This document shows positions 10,977 to 22,984 of a DNA stretch of 64,000 nucleotides, in pieces. The stretch lies in assembly GCA_030674185.1 (NCBI GenBank), contig CM060312.1:56964402-57028401 (forward strand). The letters run 5' to 3'. Below the pieces are notes generated by a model that was given only the letters and a program-made list of their open reading frames with translations, ran no database searches and was not told the DNA's origin. Source of the stretch: Monoplex corrugatus (Eukaryota; Mollusca; Gastropoda; Littorinimorpha; Ranellidae). The position numbers and the translations under genes were made by a program. Numbering within the stretch: position 1 is the stretch's first letter; every line of letters starts with the position of its first letter.

Positions 10977-11153
10977 CATTCACACTCTATCCGTCAGATG
11001 TTCTGGTAATTAACCCTTTCACTCTCGCACCCTATCCATCAGGTGCAACAACTTAACCCTCTCACTCCCTCACCTTATCCACCAGCCACCTGCAGCTATC
11101 ACGGCTGACAATGAAGGATGCTCGTGGACAGGGTGAGGGAGTCAAAGGGTTAA
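10977..11153. mobile_element. PB-MITE, variant copy
   Basis: Starts TTAACCCTTTCATTC and ends GAGTCAAAGGGTTAA. Three left-type arms (10977, 11011 and 11054) are present but only one right arm, unlike the other copies, so it has been rearranged. Confidence 0.65.
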
Positions 11154-11199
11154 ACGCAACGACAAAAGAGGTGAACCAACACGTTACTTCAAATTACCA

Positions 11200-11475
11200 C
11201 TGCTTCGGTCAGGCTAAAGTGGACGGGCGCATACAACACTGCCTTGGGTACTTCCCGCCTTGTGGACAAAAAGTGGAGATTTATTTGCGTCCATCTCCCA
11301 GGTCAACTTTGTACAGAATTCCCAGTACCTAACCCCTTCTTCGTCTGTATACGCATACGGCACATCACATAATACACGTTATAAGATCATTTTAAGACAT
11401 GTCCGAGTCTGGTGACTTAAACACACGAACGCACCCAGCATGCACACCCATTAAAGACAGGTTATGGAGACTGTG
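11200..11475 (+). mobile_element. SINE-E fragment
   Basis: Contains CATCTCCCAGGTCAAC, ACCCCTTCTTCGTCTGTATACGCA and CCCAGCATGCACACCC in the order I recall from a widespread gastropod dispersed repeat. The tRNA-type head is not visible. Confidence 0.5.
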
Positions 11476-11905
11476 CAGCCAACACACCACCTGCAGAATG
11501 TGGGCAAAACGATGTATCCCAAAAATTCATTAACGTTTAAAAAAAAAAGGGGGTGGGGGCAGGAAGTTGGAAGTAAAACTCAAGTATAAGTAAACGTGTA
11601 AATCGTAGAACTAGGTCCATTAGTCAGGATGAAAAAACACTCCGTGCGAGCTCAGAACCACGACCAAAATGAGTGTCAGAATATAGGGAGGGCCCTAAAC
11701 TCCATTTTTGCCTGTTAGCAATCCCTAGCTGCACCTCCCAGACCTGGGGGTTCACCTTGAAAAGTTCAGGGGCAAACGGTGCCTGTCAATACTCAATTGT
11801 GCCGTGCCAGAGTTAGCCAGGTGCGCTCAGGTGCCATAAAGTCAAGGTTGTTAAACGGTACAGATTTTCAGTCTCATAAAAAAACGATTAACCGGATGAA
11901 AGTTC
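11476..11905. other. unclassified sequence
   Basis: No repeat family, frame or splice pair recognised. Confidence 0.4.
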
Positions 11906-11992
<87 letters not shown>

Positions 11993-11998
11993 ACGTGT

Positions 11999-12056
<58 letters not shown>
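11906..12056. repeat. (GT)n-(GA)n compound microsatellite
   Basis: About 80 bp of GT followed by about 55 bp of GA. Confidence 0.95.
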
Positions 12057-12057
<1 letters not shown>

Positions 12058-12171
12058 ATGTGTCCAACGTGATCTGCAACGATTTTTTCACTTTCTTTAC
12101 AGTTACTTCACAATCGATTATAGCCGTCTTTAGACTTGGGATGGGCGCAACAGATATATGTTTGCAACCCT

Positions 12172-12198
12172 TCCCCCCCCCCCCCACACACACACACC
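12172..12198. repeat. poly-C run followed by CA
   Basis: Fourteen C then (CA)n. Confidence 0.9.
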
Positions 12199-13100
<902 letters not shown>

Positions 13101-13104
13101 TTAT

Positions 13105-13382
13105 CAACAAACACCCGAGGATGCTGGCTGGGACCCAGAGCAACAATGCCTCACCATCCGCCAGACAATCATCTTCCGACCCTCAACGCCACACGCCAAG
13201 CAGTCGCCCATTTCTCCAAACAGACGGAAATCGTTCATGCGCTGCATGACCCACTTCGATCCAGTCACTATTTACCGCGTTTACAAACCGCATGGCAGGT
13301 TGTGGAGATGACAAACTACGAGTAATGGCAAAATAACGTACACCAGACAGGTCCGACCCAGCCAGCGGACCAAGCAAGGCTC
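13105..13382 (+). repeat. dispersed repeat R1, copy 1
   Basis: Matches 32565-32850 along its length: AACACCCG.GG.TGCTGG.TGGGAC, CAGAGCAACAATGCCTCAC, CATGACCCACT and CCAGCCAGCGGA in the same order. No tRNA promoter boxes, reverse transcriptase or terminal inverted repeats were seen. Confidence 0.75.
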
Positions 13383-14100
13383 TTCCTTGCCTTCCTCTCT
13401 TTATTGGGCAGCTCGCCCAGCCGCCTGCTCGGCTCCCCTCAGTATCGTCGAAACGCGACCCGAGTTGGAAGCTCCAAATGTTGTTTTACCAAAACGTCAA
13501 GTGGTGGTGGTGGTGGTGTGGTGGGTGTTTAAAACAGGTTTCACCGCAAAAAAAGACCACCAAATCTTTTAAAACGCTAAAGAATGAACAGCACCCTGAT
13601 ATCAGGTTTTGCGGCTAATTTGGTGGCAGATGATCACATTTCTGTTTACCCAGACATAGTCTACCTGCTTCGATCATTAAGGGTCTGGCTGGCTGTCTTG
13701 TGCCCCTACAAAACACAGTTTGGCACCTAGACGAGAAATGGCGTGCTATCTCCAAAACAGCCATGCCACCACCGGCTAGGTGCTTATCTTGCCGAATTCC
13801 AAGAAGCCGCAGCCACCATCCGTACTGTACTCTCCGATTTTCATACTGAAGGACTCGGACAGTCGGCAAACTGGGAACTGGAATAGAATAACCCTTTTCT
13901 CTTCACACATCTACACTATCGTGCATCCCCCCCCCCCCCCCCCCCCCCCCCCGTAAACTTGAACTCTTCAAGATCTCCCAACACCCTTCCCCTAATTATC
14001 TTAGTGCAGACAGGATACCGCAGCAGGCAGAGCCTTCGTTCCTGAAAGATGCGGTAACATTCGATCCAGCATAGCTGCTAAATGCCGTGGTGAATAGCTA
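13383..14100. other. unclassified sequence with poly-C run
   Basis: Includes GGTGGT repeats near 13502 and 26 consecutive C at 13927-13952. A minus-strand frame of 84 codons at 13615-13869 has no recognisable motif. Confidence 0.4.
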
Positions 14101-14104
14101 TGTG

Positions 14105-14435
14105 CTCTGGCTTCGATACACCGCTCTAGTTCATCGGATTGTAAAATGTAATACACCACTCACGATAACCCTGCTGTAAAATGTAATACACCACTCACGA
14201 TAACACTGCTGTAAAATGTAATACACCACTCACGATAACCCTGCTGTAAAATGTTATACACCACTCTCGTTCACCCAGCTGTAAAATGTAACTCACCACT
14301 CTCGTTCACCCAGCTGTAAAATGTATCACACAGTTCTAATACCCCCAGCTGTAAAACATGATACAGCACTCTAATTCCCCCAGTTGTGAAATATGATACA
14401 GCACTCTAGTCCACCCGGCTGTAAAATGATGTCTT
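14105..14435 (+). repeat. 35-bp tandem array
   Basis: About nine units of CTGTAAAATGTAATACACCA plus a CTCACGATAACCCTG-type end; starts at 14174 and 14209 fix the period at 35 bp. Divergence rises toward the right-hand end. Confidence 0.9.
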
Positions 14436-14554
14436 TACTTCTTTGAAAACAGGTAAGTTAAAACAACGACGAAGAGGAAAGGGGAAATAGCCTCATTACG
14501 CTGGCTGTAAGAGAAGCTGAGATCTCTGCAACCTCGCCCCTTCAGGCTCAGGTG

Positions 14555-14800
14555 AGAGTCTGGAGTCTGGACTTTGTTCAGCTATCTGGTAGACTCCCTA
14601 CGCCTGCACAAAACCCTATGCGCTGGCAAGGTCTTGCAATGGACAGGCAGAGAAAGGGATCTATGAAACGCCAAGCTGACACCATCAGAATGATGCAAAC
14701 ACAAAGATGGGCAGCGAAAAGGCCAGTTTTTTTTAATGTTGCCAGCTTGAACTGAACTCGAGATATAAGATTTAAAGTTTTATCAAAACAACAGATCAGA
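14555..14800 (-). mobile_element. SINE-A copy
   Basis: Contains TAGACTCCCTACGCCTGCAC, GCTGGCAAGGTCTTG and CTGAACTCGAGATAT in the minus orientation. The last is the tRNA-derived head read in reverse. Confidence 0.75.
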
Positions 14801-15160
14801 TCACAAAGTTTTTGTCGTTAATAACAATGCTGGGCTGAAAACTGAACCGCAAATTGAAACTGCTATCTGCAAGGTCTCGTGCTAACGACAAGAACCGCTA
14901 TAAGCTATCTAGAGTTAGTATTAAGACCGTCCCACGTCCCCTCGACACAACCCCCCCCCCCCCCCAAAAAAAAAAGACCTATCAGCATCGAAGACTGACG
15001 TAAGTTTACATCAGGTACACAGAGAAAACAGAAGAAACTGAAACTGATGTCATCATGAAATCAGTATGAAGGGCTACAGAGCATGGGGCAAATGATCACA
15101 ATAATACCACAACGACAAAGACAGTTTATGAGAATAGAGATGATATGGTGTTACGGGGTA
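14801..15160. other. unclassified sequence with C15/A10 run
   Basis: Poly-C at 14951-14965 is followed by poly-A. Nothing else recognised. Confidence 0.4.
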
Positions 15161-15400
15161 GCAGGGCTGTACTGAATGCTTCCTCTCATAATATATCCTG
15201 GCATCAACCAGGCCCGTGAGATACAGACACTAGCAGTTCTGGTCAGGTTATTTGAGCAACATCTTCAATGACGCATCTGTCAAGTTAGATCGATGACATC
15301 TGACTGTGTGGTCTTAATCTCCTCAACAAAACCAAAACACATTCGACTCTGGATAGGGTAGGAAGCGATTAGCGATAAACAGTTTCACAATTATAAAGCT
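15161..15400 (-). mobile_element. SINE-B copy, 3' part
   Basis: ATATCCTGGCATCAACCAGG, GAGATACAGACAC and ATTCGACTCTGGATAGG are the reverse complement of segments in the SINE-B copy at 22170. Confidence 0.7.
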
Positions 15401-15597
15401 AACGGGACTGAAACTACCAATCTTCCAGTTGTTATTCCGATGGGCTAGTCTGCTCCCCGACGTCTGATTTAGTCGCTTTAAATAGTCGGCAATATCGACA
15501 ATAAATTATTGCTTTATCTACTGTCGTTAAATGTGTTATGCAGTAGTGAAATTGTAAATGAATTGTGCACTTGGACAATGCACATCAGTCACTTTAA

Positions 15598-15762
15598 GTT
15601 GGCCGCCTGGCTCAGTCAATGAATCCGTAGACTCAATATTTGATGTCTTGAGTTCAGTCCCAACCCGCAATATCAAAATCGGTCGGCTACATATCTTTCT
15701 CAATGTGCCAATCATTATGGTCGTGTCAGCCGATCGTCTGATACAAAACATGTTATCTAGGT
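15598..15762 (+). mobile_element. SINE-A copy, 5' part with tRNA head
   Basis: GGCCGCCTGGCTCAGTCAAT resembles a pol III A box and GAGTTCAGTCC a B box 40 bp further on. The body, GTGCCAATCATTATGGTCG then TGTCAGCC, follows as in other copies. Confidence 0.7.
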
Positions 15763-16130
15763 TTTAAGACTTCGCCCACGAATAGGATTTTGCAATGGCA
15801 TGAGGCATCTTCCACACAACTGCTTGCATATTATGGTGGAGCGCTTATGGGGCTGTTCTAGTGCTAAGAAACCTTCTAGAACAAAGTCCAAATTCCCAGC
15901 TTGTTCTAGACATATGGCATAAATATGGTAAAGATCCATCCAGATGCAGCCGTAAACCCTTTCTTGCACGGAGAATGCAAAACAACGTGCATGGTCAAGC
16001 CATGCTACAAATTCTCTTTTTCTGAAGCTGTTACGGACACTCATAGTCGCCGTACGTGTCCTTGAAAATAGAGTACGTCTACTGGCTTGTATTCACGATG
16101 TTCCAACGATCACATTTGGTAAAGATCCAG
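15763..16130. other. unclassified sequence
   Basis: Unique-looking. The minus-strand frame at 15757-16044 has no motif I recognise. Confidence 0.4.
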
Positions 16131-16140
16131 CTTTATGGAC

Positions 16141-16290
16141 GAAAACAAGAGGAAGAAGAAGGAAGAGAGGAGGAGAAGTTGAAGAAGAAGAAAAAGAAGA
16201 AGAAGAAGAAGAACAACAACAACAACAAAAACAACAAGAGCAACAACGACGACGACGACGACAACAACAACAACAAAAACAAGAAGATGA
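16141..16290. repeat. GAA/AAC/ACG purine-rich tract
   Basis: Successive (GAA)n, (AAC)n and (ACG)n trinucleotides. The frame of poly-K, poly-N and poly-D is an artefact. Confidence 0.9.
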
Positions 16291-16644
16291 TCTCTACACG
16301 ATGTCGAGAAATATTTGACAGTCCTTGTTCTTCTTCATGATCATGATGAGCATCACAATCACCATTTTTCTTCTTTCTTCCTTTCTTATTTAAGTGTTTG
16401 ACCTGAAAAGGAGACTGTGCATTTCATTTTCTGCATTTGCTGCCGTCTATCTGACCATATCCAAAGTTTAAGGACGCTTGACATCTATCCTGGCACAACC
16501 CAAAGCACTGCACAGAAATCGCACACACACACAACAGTTATTGATACTCTGTAATCCTGCTTAACGGCCCATGCTTTTAGAAACATATGCGACTACCAAA
16601 TCTGAAGCAATTTATAATCATAACCCAGTAAAACAAATCCTTCG
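16291..16644. other. unclassified sequence
   Basis: Nothing recognised. Confidence 0.4.
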
Positions 16645-16837
16645 TTAACCCTTTGACTCCCGGACCCTATCCACCAACTGCAAAAAAATTAACCCTTTGA
16701 TTCCCTCACCCTATCCACAAGCTTCCTGCAGGAGGCTGATGGATAGATTTAGGAGTCAAAGGGTTAAGTTTTTGCTTTGTTAGCCTGGTTGACAATGCAG
16801 GCTGCTGGTGGACAGGGTGCAGGGATCAAAGGGTTAA
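16645..16837. mobile_element. PB-MITE, complete copy
   Basis: 193 bp. Outer ends TTAACCCTTTGACTCCC and AGGGATCAAAGGGTTAA enclose an inner 79-bp palindrome (about 16688-16766) that itself starts TTAACCCTTTGATTCCC and ends GGAGTCAAAGGGTTAA. TTAA borders and CCCTTT/AAAGGG ends are those of piggyBac-type elements. No coding capacity. Confidence 0.8.
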
Positions 16838-17150
16838 AATCACTGCTGGCACTTTCAGTCAATCAGTCAGACAGACAAGACATGCAGACAGACAGAATGA
16901 TGCTACAGGTTGATCTGAACTGACAACCCCGCCGCACGCTCTTTTCTTTCAAGACAAAGGAGAGATTGAAAAAGGAATGTTTCACCCCTTGCTTAGATTT
17001 TTGTGTTGGGAGAAAGTGGTGGTGATGAGGGGGTTGTAAAGGGGGCGTGAGAGCGTTGGGGTGGCTTTTTAATGTTCTAAACAGAGCCCATGAAGAGCTT
17101 GGCGTCGTCTGTGTGTAAGTGCGCGTTGTTTGTTTCTCCCCGCTGACTTT
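16838..17150. other. unclassified sequence
   Basis: Short CAGACAGA runs near 16867 and 16884 and a G-rich patch at 17008-17062. Nothing else recognised. Confidence 0.4.
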
Positions 17151-17154
17151 TTTT

Positions 17155-17335
17155 TATATCTATCTGTCTGTCTGTCTGTCTGTCTATGTCTATCTATCTA
17201 TCTGTCCGTCCGTCCGTCCGCCTGTCTGTCTGTCTATCTATCTGTCTGTCAATCTATATATCTATCCGTCTCGTCTGTCTGTCTATCTATCTGTCTGTCT
17301 GTCTGTCTGTCTATGTATCTATTGATCGATCGATG
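17155..17335. repeat. (CTGT)n/(CTAT)n microsatellite
   Basis: Imperfect tetranucleotide run with CGTC interruptions. Confidence 0.95.
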
Positions 17336-17399
17336 TAGTTTCACTGAAATCACTTGTGACTGTAAGTTAGACAAGCAGTCAGCTTGGACTCAGATGAAT

Positions 17400-17665
17400 A
17401 TCTTGTAGTCACTTCTTTCAGTTCTTTTCATCACAACGGATTTTCCCTAAGAATTTCACACTGCTGTCTACGGGTGAAGTGCGTCTTACCACTGCCGGGC
17501 CACATTTTCTCTTCTTTTTTTCTGTTCGTGTTTCTTTGTTTATTTATTACGATAAGTTTTTCTTACAATAATTCTCAAGAGGCAATCTCTTTGCTGCCGT
17601 GGTTTTTTTAACGTGCACTCAATGAATGATGCACGAGGGACATCGAATGATCAATTCATCCTAAA
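17400..17665 (-). mobile_element. SINE-D copy, 3' part
   Basis: In reverse complement it reads GTGCACGTTAAA..ACCACGGCA and ends GTGTGAAATTCTTAGGG-AAAATCCGTTGTGATG. These match the 3' half of the copy at 54526 and the shared 3' end of SINE-C. Confidence 0.65.
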
Positions 17666-17852
17666 GGCTAGCACCCAGCCCAATCACTCAGATAGAGCGC
17701 AGAGAAAAATCCTTGTCTAGCCTGGAAGTGAACATGGAATTCAGTGCCATCAGTTCTGCGACTATCATCTGGGTGCCTGCCCTCTGGATGAGGCGACAAA
17801 CCTGAGATACCATGCGCAGCAAGCACATAGCCTGATTGTGATAGCGCACGCA

Positions 17853-17920
<68 letters not shown>

Positions 17921-17945
17921 ACACACATACATACACCCACGCACG
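17853..17945. repeat. (CA)n microsatellite
   Basis: CA run passing into GCAC variants. Confidence 0.95.
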
Positions 17946-18054
17946 CACGCGTGCGGCATGAAACGATAGCGTAACTTTCCTCTGACTGTCATCAATATTA
18001 CTATTTAAAGACCAACAGACTGCGCAGAACCATATTGGGACTATAGCGATCCGG

Positions 18055-18290
18055 AAATGAAAATTAAGTACACATATCAATGCATTCCGCCATCACCAAG
18101 GGTTTTTAAAAAAACTGAATACAAGTTATAAACATAACTAAGTAAACTGAAAAATATATAAAAACTGGACTAAATTAACTTAAAATTTGTAGAGCAATCT
18201 GAATCAAAAAGATTGCCAGCATTCAAGTGAACAGAAACGAGAAAAGCACAAAAATGGAACTGACAAATATCTAATCAGTAAAAGAAATGC
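18055..18290 (+). repeat. dispersed repeat R2, copy 1 (short)
   Basis: AAGTACACATATCAATGCATT, AAACATAACTAA and ACTGGACTAAATTAACTTAA occur in the same order at 45860-46322 and 55930-56362. Confidence 0.75.
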
Positions 18291-18345
18291 AAATTTTCGA
18301 CCATGTGGCCTTTGTCGATTGACACGAGACATCACAGGCACAAAC
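18288..18345 (+). repeat. F motif copy
   Basis: CAAATTTTCGACCATGTGGCC followed by TTTGTCGATTGACACGAGAC. Compare 38405, 45485, 45651 and 49391. Confidence 0.65.
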
Positions 18346-18477
18346 TCAGTAGATTTAGAACAGAAAGAACAGATAAGATAACTTCCTTGGTGCCTCGTAG
18401 AACGTTGAGACGGAGAGATGATTATTTTTGGAAAGGTCATTGTCATTAAATTAAAACAAACAAACAAAAAACTAGTA

Positions 18478-18845
18478 CAATACAATACTATACAATACGA
18501 TACGGTACTACGATGCGATGCGATGCGATACGATACAATGCGACGCAACCAACGCAACGCAACTTAACACTACACAATAGAATGCAATGCAATGCAGCGC
18601 AGCACAACACACCACACCACAGAACAGCACAGTATAATGCAACACAATGGTACGGTACAAGACAATACATACAATGCAATAGAAGACACGACACGACACG
18701 ACACGACACGACACGACACGACACGACACGACACGACATGAAACGATACGATACGATACGATAAAATACGATACGGTTCAAATCAATATGGTTACGGTTC
18801 AATATAATATGGTAAGGTTCAATACAATACTATACAATACAATCT
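18478..18845. repeat. pentanucleotide array, ATACG/ACACG/ATGCA variants
   Basis: Continuous 5-bp periodicity of the type ACACG, ATACG and ACGCA. Frames in it read RVVSCRVV or TRHDTTRH and are artefacts. Confidence 0.9.
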
Positions 18846-19064
18846 GGCTGACGCTCATGATTCAGTACCACAACCGTAAGACACTGGGTCATAATATATC
18901 TTCTCCAGTTGGACTCTCAAGGAAACGTCAGGGACGTGAGCTGACCTGTTCATGGTGCCCTAACTCTATAGCAGTCGGTAGAAAATCTGCGCCTGTTTCA
19001 AATACGTGTTTTCATTCCGTTTTCGCGTGTTTCTGGCCCCATGCAGAGCAGCCTGAATTTCACA

Positions 19065-19605
19065 AGGTAAATTCAGTATCAGCTCTGTCCAGGCTGAAAC
19101 CGGTGTGGAAAGACAAGAGGATTCCTCATAAAACACAAGACTAGGCTCTTCCGTGCGTTGGTATATTCCCTCTTCCTGTACGCATGCAAGACATGGAGTG
19201 ATGGACCCTCATAGCGGATTTAGAAAGACGAATCCAAGCTGTAGAGATCAGATGCTATCGCAAGACACTAAACATCAGATACACTGATCATATCATCAGT
19301 GAACAAGTGCGCCACACTACCAGGCAGCACACTGGACCATATGACGATCTGCTGACTTCATTTAAGAAATGAAAATTACGTCGGGATTGTCCTGTAACAA
19401 GATCCAATGGTCTTGCTTAATCAGTTTTCCAAGCAAGTGTTGAGGAGACAGAGGGGAAGACAGGAGAAAAAAAACCGACAACCTGCCAACACTGTGGAAT
19501 GGACAGAAAAACCATCTGCAGAGGACCCAGTCTTTGTTACACAACTGACATAACTGGAGGAATCTGGTGAAACGTTCTTTGGTTGGGCTCTCCACTGACT
19601 TTTCA
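19065..19605 (+). pseudogene. LINE reverse transcriptase C-terminal remnant
   Basis: Across two or three frames the plus strand reads SALSRLKPVWKDKRIPHKTQ, then ADLERRIQAVEIRCYRKTL, IRYTDHIISEQVR and GPYDDLLTSFKK, then a degraded tail. These are thumb/connection words of another RTE-like LINE family, distinct from that at 10230. The polymerase core is absent. Frameshifts near 19145 and 19370 show it is dead. Confidence 0.75.
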
Positions 19606-19611
19606 CGGAGT

Positions 19612-19770
19612 TAAGGGAGAAGAAGGAGAGGAGAGAGGAGGAGGAAGAGGAGGGGGAGAAGGAGAAAAAGAAGAAGAAAAAGAAGAAGGTGAAGGTGAAG
19701 GTGAAGGAGAAGAAGAGAAGAACAAGAACAAGAACAAGAACAATAAGAACAAGAAGAAAAAGACATTCAC
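19612..19770. repeat. GAA/GGA purine-rich tract
   Basis: Strongly strand-asymmetric GGA, GAA and AAC triplets. Confidence 0.9.
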
Positions 19771-19984
19771 TGTGACAAGAAGTACAACGCAACACAATGC
19801 AACATAAGAGAACTTGGTTGACGCTTTTGTTCAGTTGCACAGTCAGGCGTAAGAGACTGAGGTCATAATCATTACAGGCACACTAATCTCCACGACCTCC
19901 CTCCTCCTCCTCTTCCTCGAGCCAGTTCCACCATTGCTAGCGGCTGGCTAAACTTGAGTCGATATGACGACGTGTGAACAACGG

Positions 19985-20160
19985 CAAGGGAGCGGAAATG
20001 CAAGCCTCACGTAACATGTTGGCTCTCCTCCTCCCCCCTTCCCCCTCATCTCTGTGAGCAGTAATGCTGGCAGTCGATTCGCTTGTCAAAATGATGCAAA
20101 AAGGCCTGGGTTAACTATGCTCTTCTGTTGTGTCTTTTGGCTCCTTTGTTTCTGAAGCTT
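19985..20160 (+). repeat. dispersed repeat R3, copy 1
   Basis: GTAACATGTTGGC, TGATGCTGGCGGTCG-like and TCGCTTGTCAAAATG segments are shared with 23285-23440. A microsatellite starts immediately after the repeat in both places. Confidence 0.75.
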
Positions 20161-20163
20161 ATC

Positions 20164-20164
<1 letters not shown>

Positions 20165-20234
<70 letters not shown>

Positions 20235-20395
20235 GAGACAGAGAGAGAGCGAGAGACAGAGAGAGAGACGACAGACAGACAGACACAGACAGCCAGAGAC
20301 AGAGCGAGCAGAAGACAGAGAGAGATACAGAGAGGCGTGGACAGACAGACAGAAAGGCCAACAGACAGAGGGAGACAAAGAAAGAAAAGGGACAA
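20165..20395. repeat. (GA)n/(GACA)n microsatellite
   Basis: Pure GA for about 55 bp, then mixed GACA. Confidence 0.95.
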
Positions 20396-20704
20396 AATCC
20401 TGATGACTCTGGAAAGCTCTATCAACCTTCAGATACCCCACAAGGAAGATACCATAGGATCCCGCAGCAAGTGACGATCGTCTCGGATTGTGCTTGGATC
20501 TTTCTTCACCCCCATCCCCCTTTGTTTTTTTAATCGTTTGCGCTGACAATTTCAGCAACACAGAGTATGTCAAAGACTGGGTTATAATTGATACAGACCT
20601 TCCAGAAAAGCATATCCATTGACCAAAAACCAATTGACAAAGTATGATTCTGTGGATTTCTTCCCGCCTCGACCCACGACTTTTTCCCCCCAAAGCGCCA
20701 CCGA
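20396..20704. other. unclassified sequence
   Basis: Nothing recognised. Confidence 0.4.
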
Positions 20705-20757
20705 CCCCCCCCCCCCCCACACCACTTTTTTTTTTATATATATTTTTTTTTCTGTAA
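20705..20757. repeat. poly-C then T-rich run
   Basis: C14 followed by T10 and TATATA. Confidence 0.85.
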
Positions 20758-20801
20758 ACGTAAATTTTCTTAATCAACAATGCATCATATCAACCGAAGT
20801 G

Positions 20802-20802
<1 letters not shown>

Positions 20803-20895
<93 letters not shown>
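20803..20895. repeat. (GT)n microsatellite
   Basis: About 90 bp of GT with one interruption. Confidence 0.95.
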
Positions 20896-20939
20896 GTCTG
20901 CCTATCCATCTGTCCGTCTGTCTGCCAGTGAAATAATGT

Positions 20940-21500
20940 GTCAGCAGTTGTTGTTTTTTTTGGTTTTTTTTTATCCGTTTCAGGATGGATTTTTACTAAT
21001 AAAAGGTGCAGACGACTGAGGGTCACGAAAGCATGAATTTGGATGTCATCATATCAAGGTAAGGTGACCAAAAAGCAGTGCCTGAAAATAATCCGTTTCA
21101 CAGAAGGCTGTGTGATCAGTATTTTTTCGAGAACTTCTGAAAACATTTACATTCTGTTTCTACTGATGTGACGTGTCATTGTCCTCACTTCAAGTTAAAT
21201 TACTTTCCTCTGATGCTTTGTTTTTTCAAAGTCACAGTAATATTGAGAAATCTAACACAATCTAGACTGTATGTAATATGCTTTTCATAAAAAAAAGGAG
21301 ATGGTCAGAATGGCGCGACCATCTTGCTTCTCCCCTCCCCTCTGTATTTCACAAATACAGATATTTAGAACAGTGGGTCGTGATTAGTACAGACTGATGG
21401 CTGTGCTATCATCGTCGTTCTCCTTCATTCGTTTCTTCCTTTAGCAATGACTGGCTGAACGAAAGCTGACAAGGAGGCGTGAACTGAACTGGTCACACAG
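20940..21500. other. unclassified sequence
   Basis: Nothing recognised besides T-rich and A-rich patches. Confidence 0.4.
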
Positions 21501-21504
21501 AACT

Positions 21505-21915
21505 AACTGGTAAAAGATACAAGTACATAACCCTGAGATCGCTGGGGAGTGAGATGGTAGACCCTTCAGCTTCTGTCTGGGTCAGCATCATAAGGTTTGT
21601 TTAACAAAACTAACTGGTAAAAGGTACAAGTACGTAACCCTGAGGTCGCTAGGGAGTGAGGTGGTAGACAACTCAGCTTCTTTCCGGATCAGCATTGTAA
21701 GGTTGGTTTGACAAAACTGGCAAAAGGTACAATTTCATAACCCTGAGGTCGCAGAGAAGTTGGAAGACATCCCAACTGCTCTCTGGCTCAGCATGATAAA
21801 GGTTCGTTTGACAGAATTTACTGGTAAAAGGCACAAGTGAAATAACCCTGTAGTTGCAGGGAAATAAGATGGTAGACACCCCAACATCTCTCTGAGTCAG
21901 CATGATAAGGATTGT
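21505..21915 (+). repeat. ~105-bp tandem array, four units
   Basis: AACTGGTAAAAG-type starts at 21505, 21612, 21715 and about 21819. Each unit contains CATAACCCTGAGGTCGC and a GATGGTAGACA word, and ends near TCAGCATGATAAGG. Confidence 0.9.
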
Positions 21916-22169
21916 ATCTGCATCTACTCCTTCACTGCTCTACCATCCCTCATCTTGAACGGGTCAGGTGCCCATTTCAAAGCGGGATGGACTGACGGAC
22001 GATGGTTATTTCCAACATCCCTCTCCAGTTAATAGCAGTATGCATTTAAAACAGTCCACAGACGTGTAAACGGCAGGAGAGGAATACAAAAAACAGAGCA
22101 AAACCAAACAACCAACAAACAAAATCTCCTACATAGTTAAGCCATTCTAACAATCTCCATTTCGAACAA

Positions 22170-22567
22170 GTCGCCGTGGTGTAGTGGTTAGCACAACGGA
22201 CTACCAATTGGAAGGTTGTGGGGTTCGAATCCCCATCAGTCCCTTCAAAAATCATTGTGGGATTTTTCGGCTCTAACTGGTTCCTATCCAGAGTTAGGCG
22301 TGTTATGCGCTCATTGGGAAGACTGGGACCACACAGTCGAGTCTCATCCACTTCACGGATGCGTCACTGAGGGCGTTGCTCAGATCTCTGATCAGCACTG
22401 CAGGTGTCTGTATCTCTCAGGCCTGGTTGACGCCAGGATATGTTATAATAGTAAGCAGTCTAAATCCTAGATGGAACTCCATAGCATCTTGATTATCATC
22501 CTCATCGACATCATCCTCATTGCACTGTTAAGAACTGTTCCAGCTTTTGCGGCCATTAGGGTGGCGT
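22170..22567 (+). mobile_element. SINE-B, most complete copy
   Basis: The head holds a pol III A box (TGGTGTAGTGGTTAGC, near 22177) and a perfect B box (GGTTCGAATCC, 22222-22232), about 45 bp apart as in tRNA genes. The body (AGTTAGGCGTGTTATGCGC, CACTTCACGGATGCGTC, GCCTGGTTGACGCCAGGATA) recurs at 33561 and in reverse at 15161, 49955 and 60510. The ends of the presumed acceptor stem do not pair well, and the body continues past the tRNA portion, so this is a SINE and not a tRNA gene. Confidence 0.8.
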
Positions 22568-22984
22568 AGAAAATGGGACGAAAAAAAAAAGGTGAGCACA
22601 AAGGTAACCTCCCTGAGTGCAATGATCCTAGAAACTTTTTTAGATCTCCATTTCAACAAAAATCATCGCAGAAAAAAAACAGAATTTGTTCTTCGACATT
22701 CACGTGACCTTGAAAGTACTTTAATAAAAATCTGGCGTGAATAAAAAAATCTGGCGTGAATCAAAGTCAACGACAGACTGTAACAACAGTAAAAATAGCA
22801 TGTAAATTAAAGAAAATGTTGTTATATAAGTTAAAGACAAAGTGCTGTCTACAGCCCTTCCTCAAAAATTGCCGATTTCTTTGGTCCTTATGAACTTGAC
22901 CCTGGCGCTATATATCTGATCTGAAACGAGGACAATGGTAGACTGTCAGAACTGGAAACAATGTAAATAAAAACAAATCATTGC
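22568..22984. other. unclassified AT-rich sequence
   Basis: Contains a local direct repeat of ATCTGGCGTGAAT (22732 and 22751). A partial R4-like stretch lies around 22850-22935. Confidence 0.45.

Noticed and set aside
11906..12056. Long frames of VCVCVC, HTHTHT, SLSLSL and RERERE (here and at about 40 other places)
   Set aside because: Pure dinucleotide or tetranucleotide repeats read in all frames.
13615..13869. 84-residue minus-strand frame as a gene
   Set aside because: No motif; lies between repeats.
14105..14435. CRISPR-like 35-bp repeats
   Set aside because: No spacers; the whole 35 bp repeats with gradual divergence.
15757..16044. 95-residue minus-strand frame as a gene
   Set aside because: No recognisable motif and no supporting signals.
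22170..22245. Functional tRNA gene
   Set aside because: Same reasons; five copies share the attached body, so it is a SINE head.
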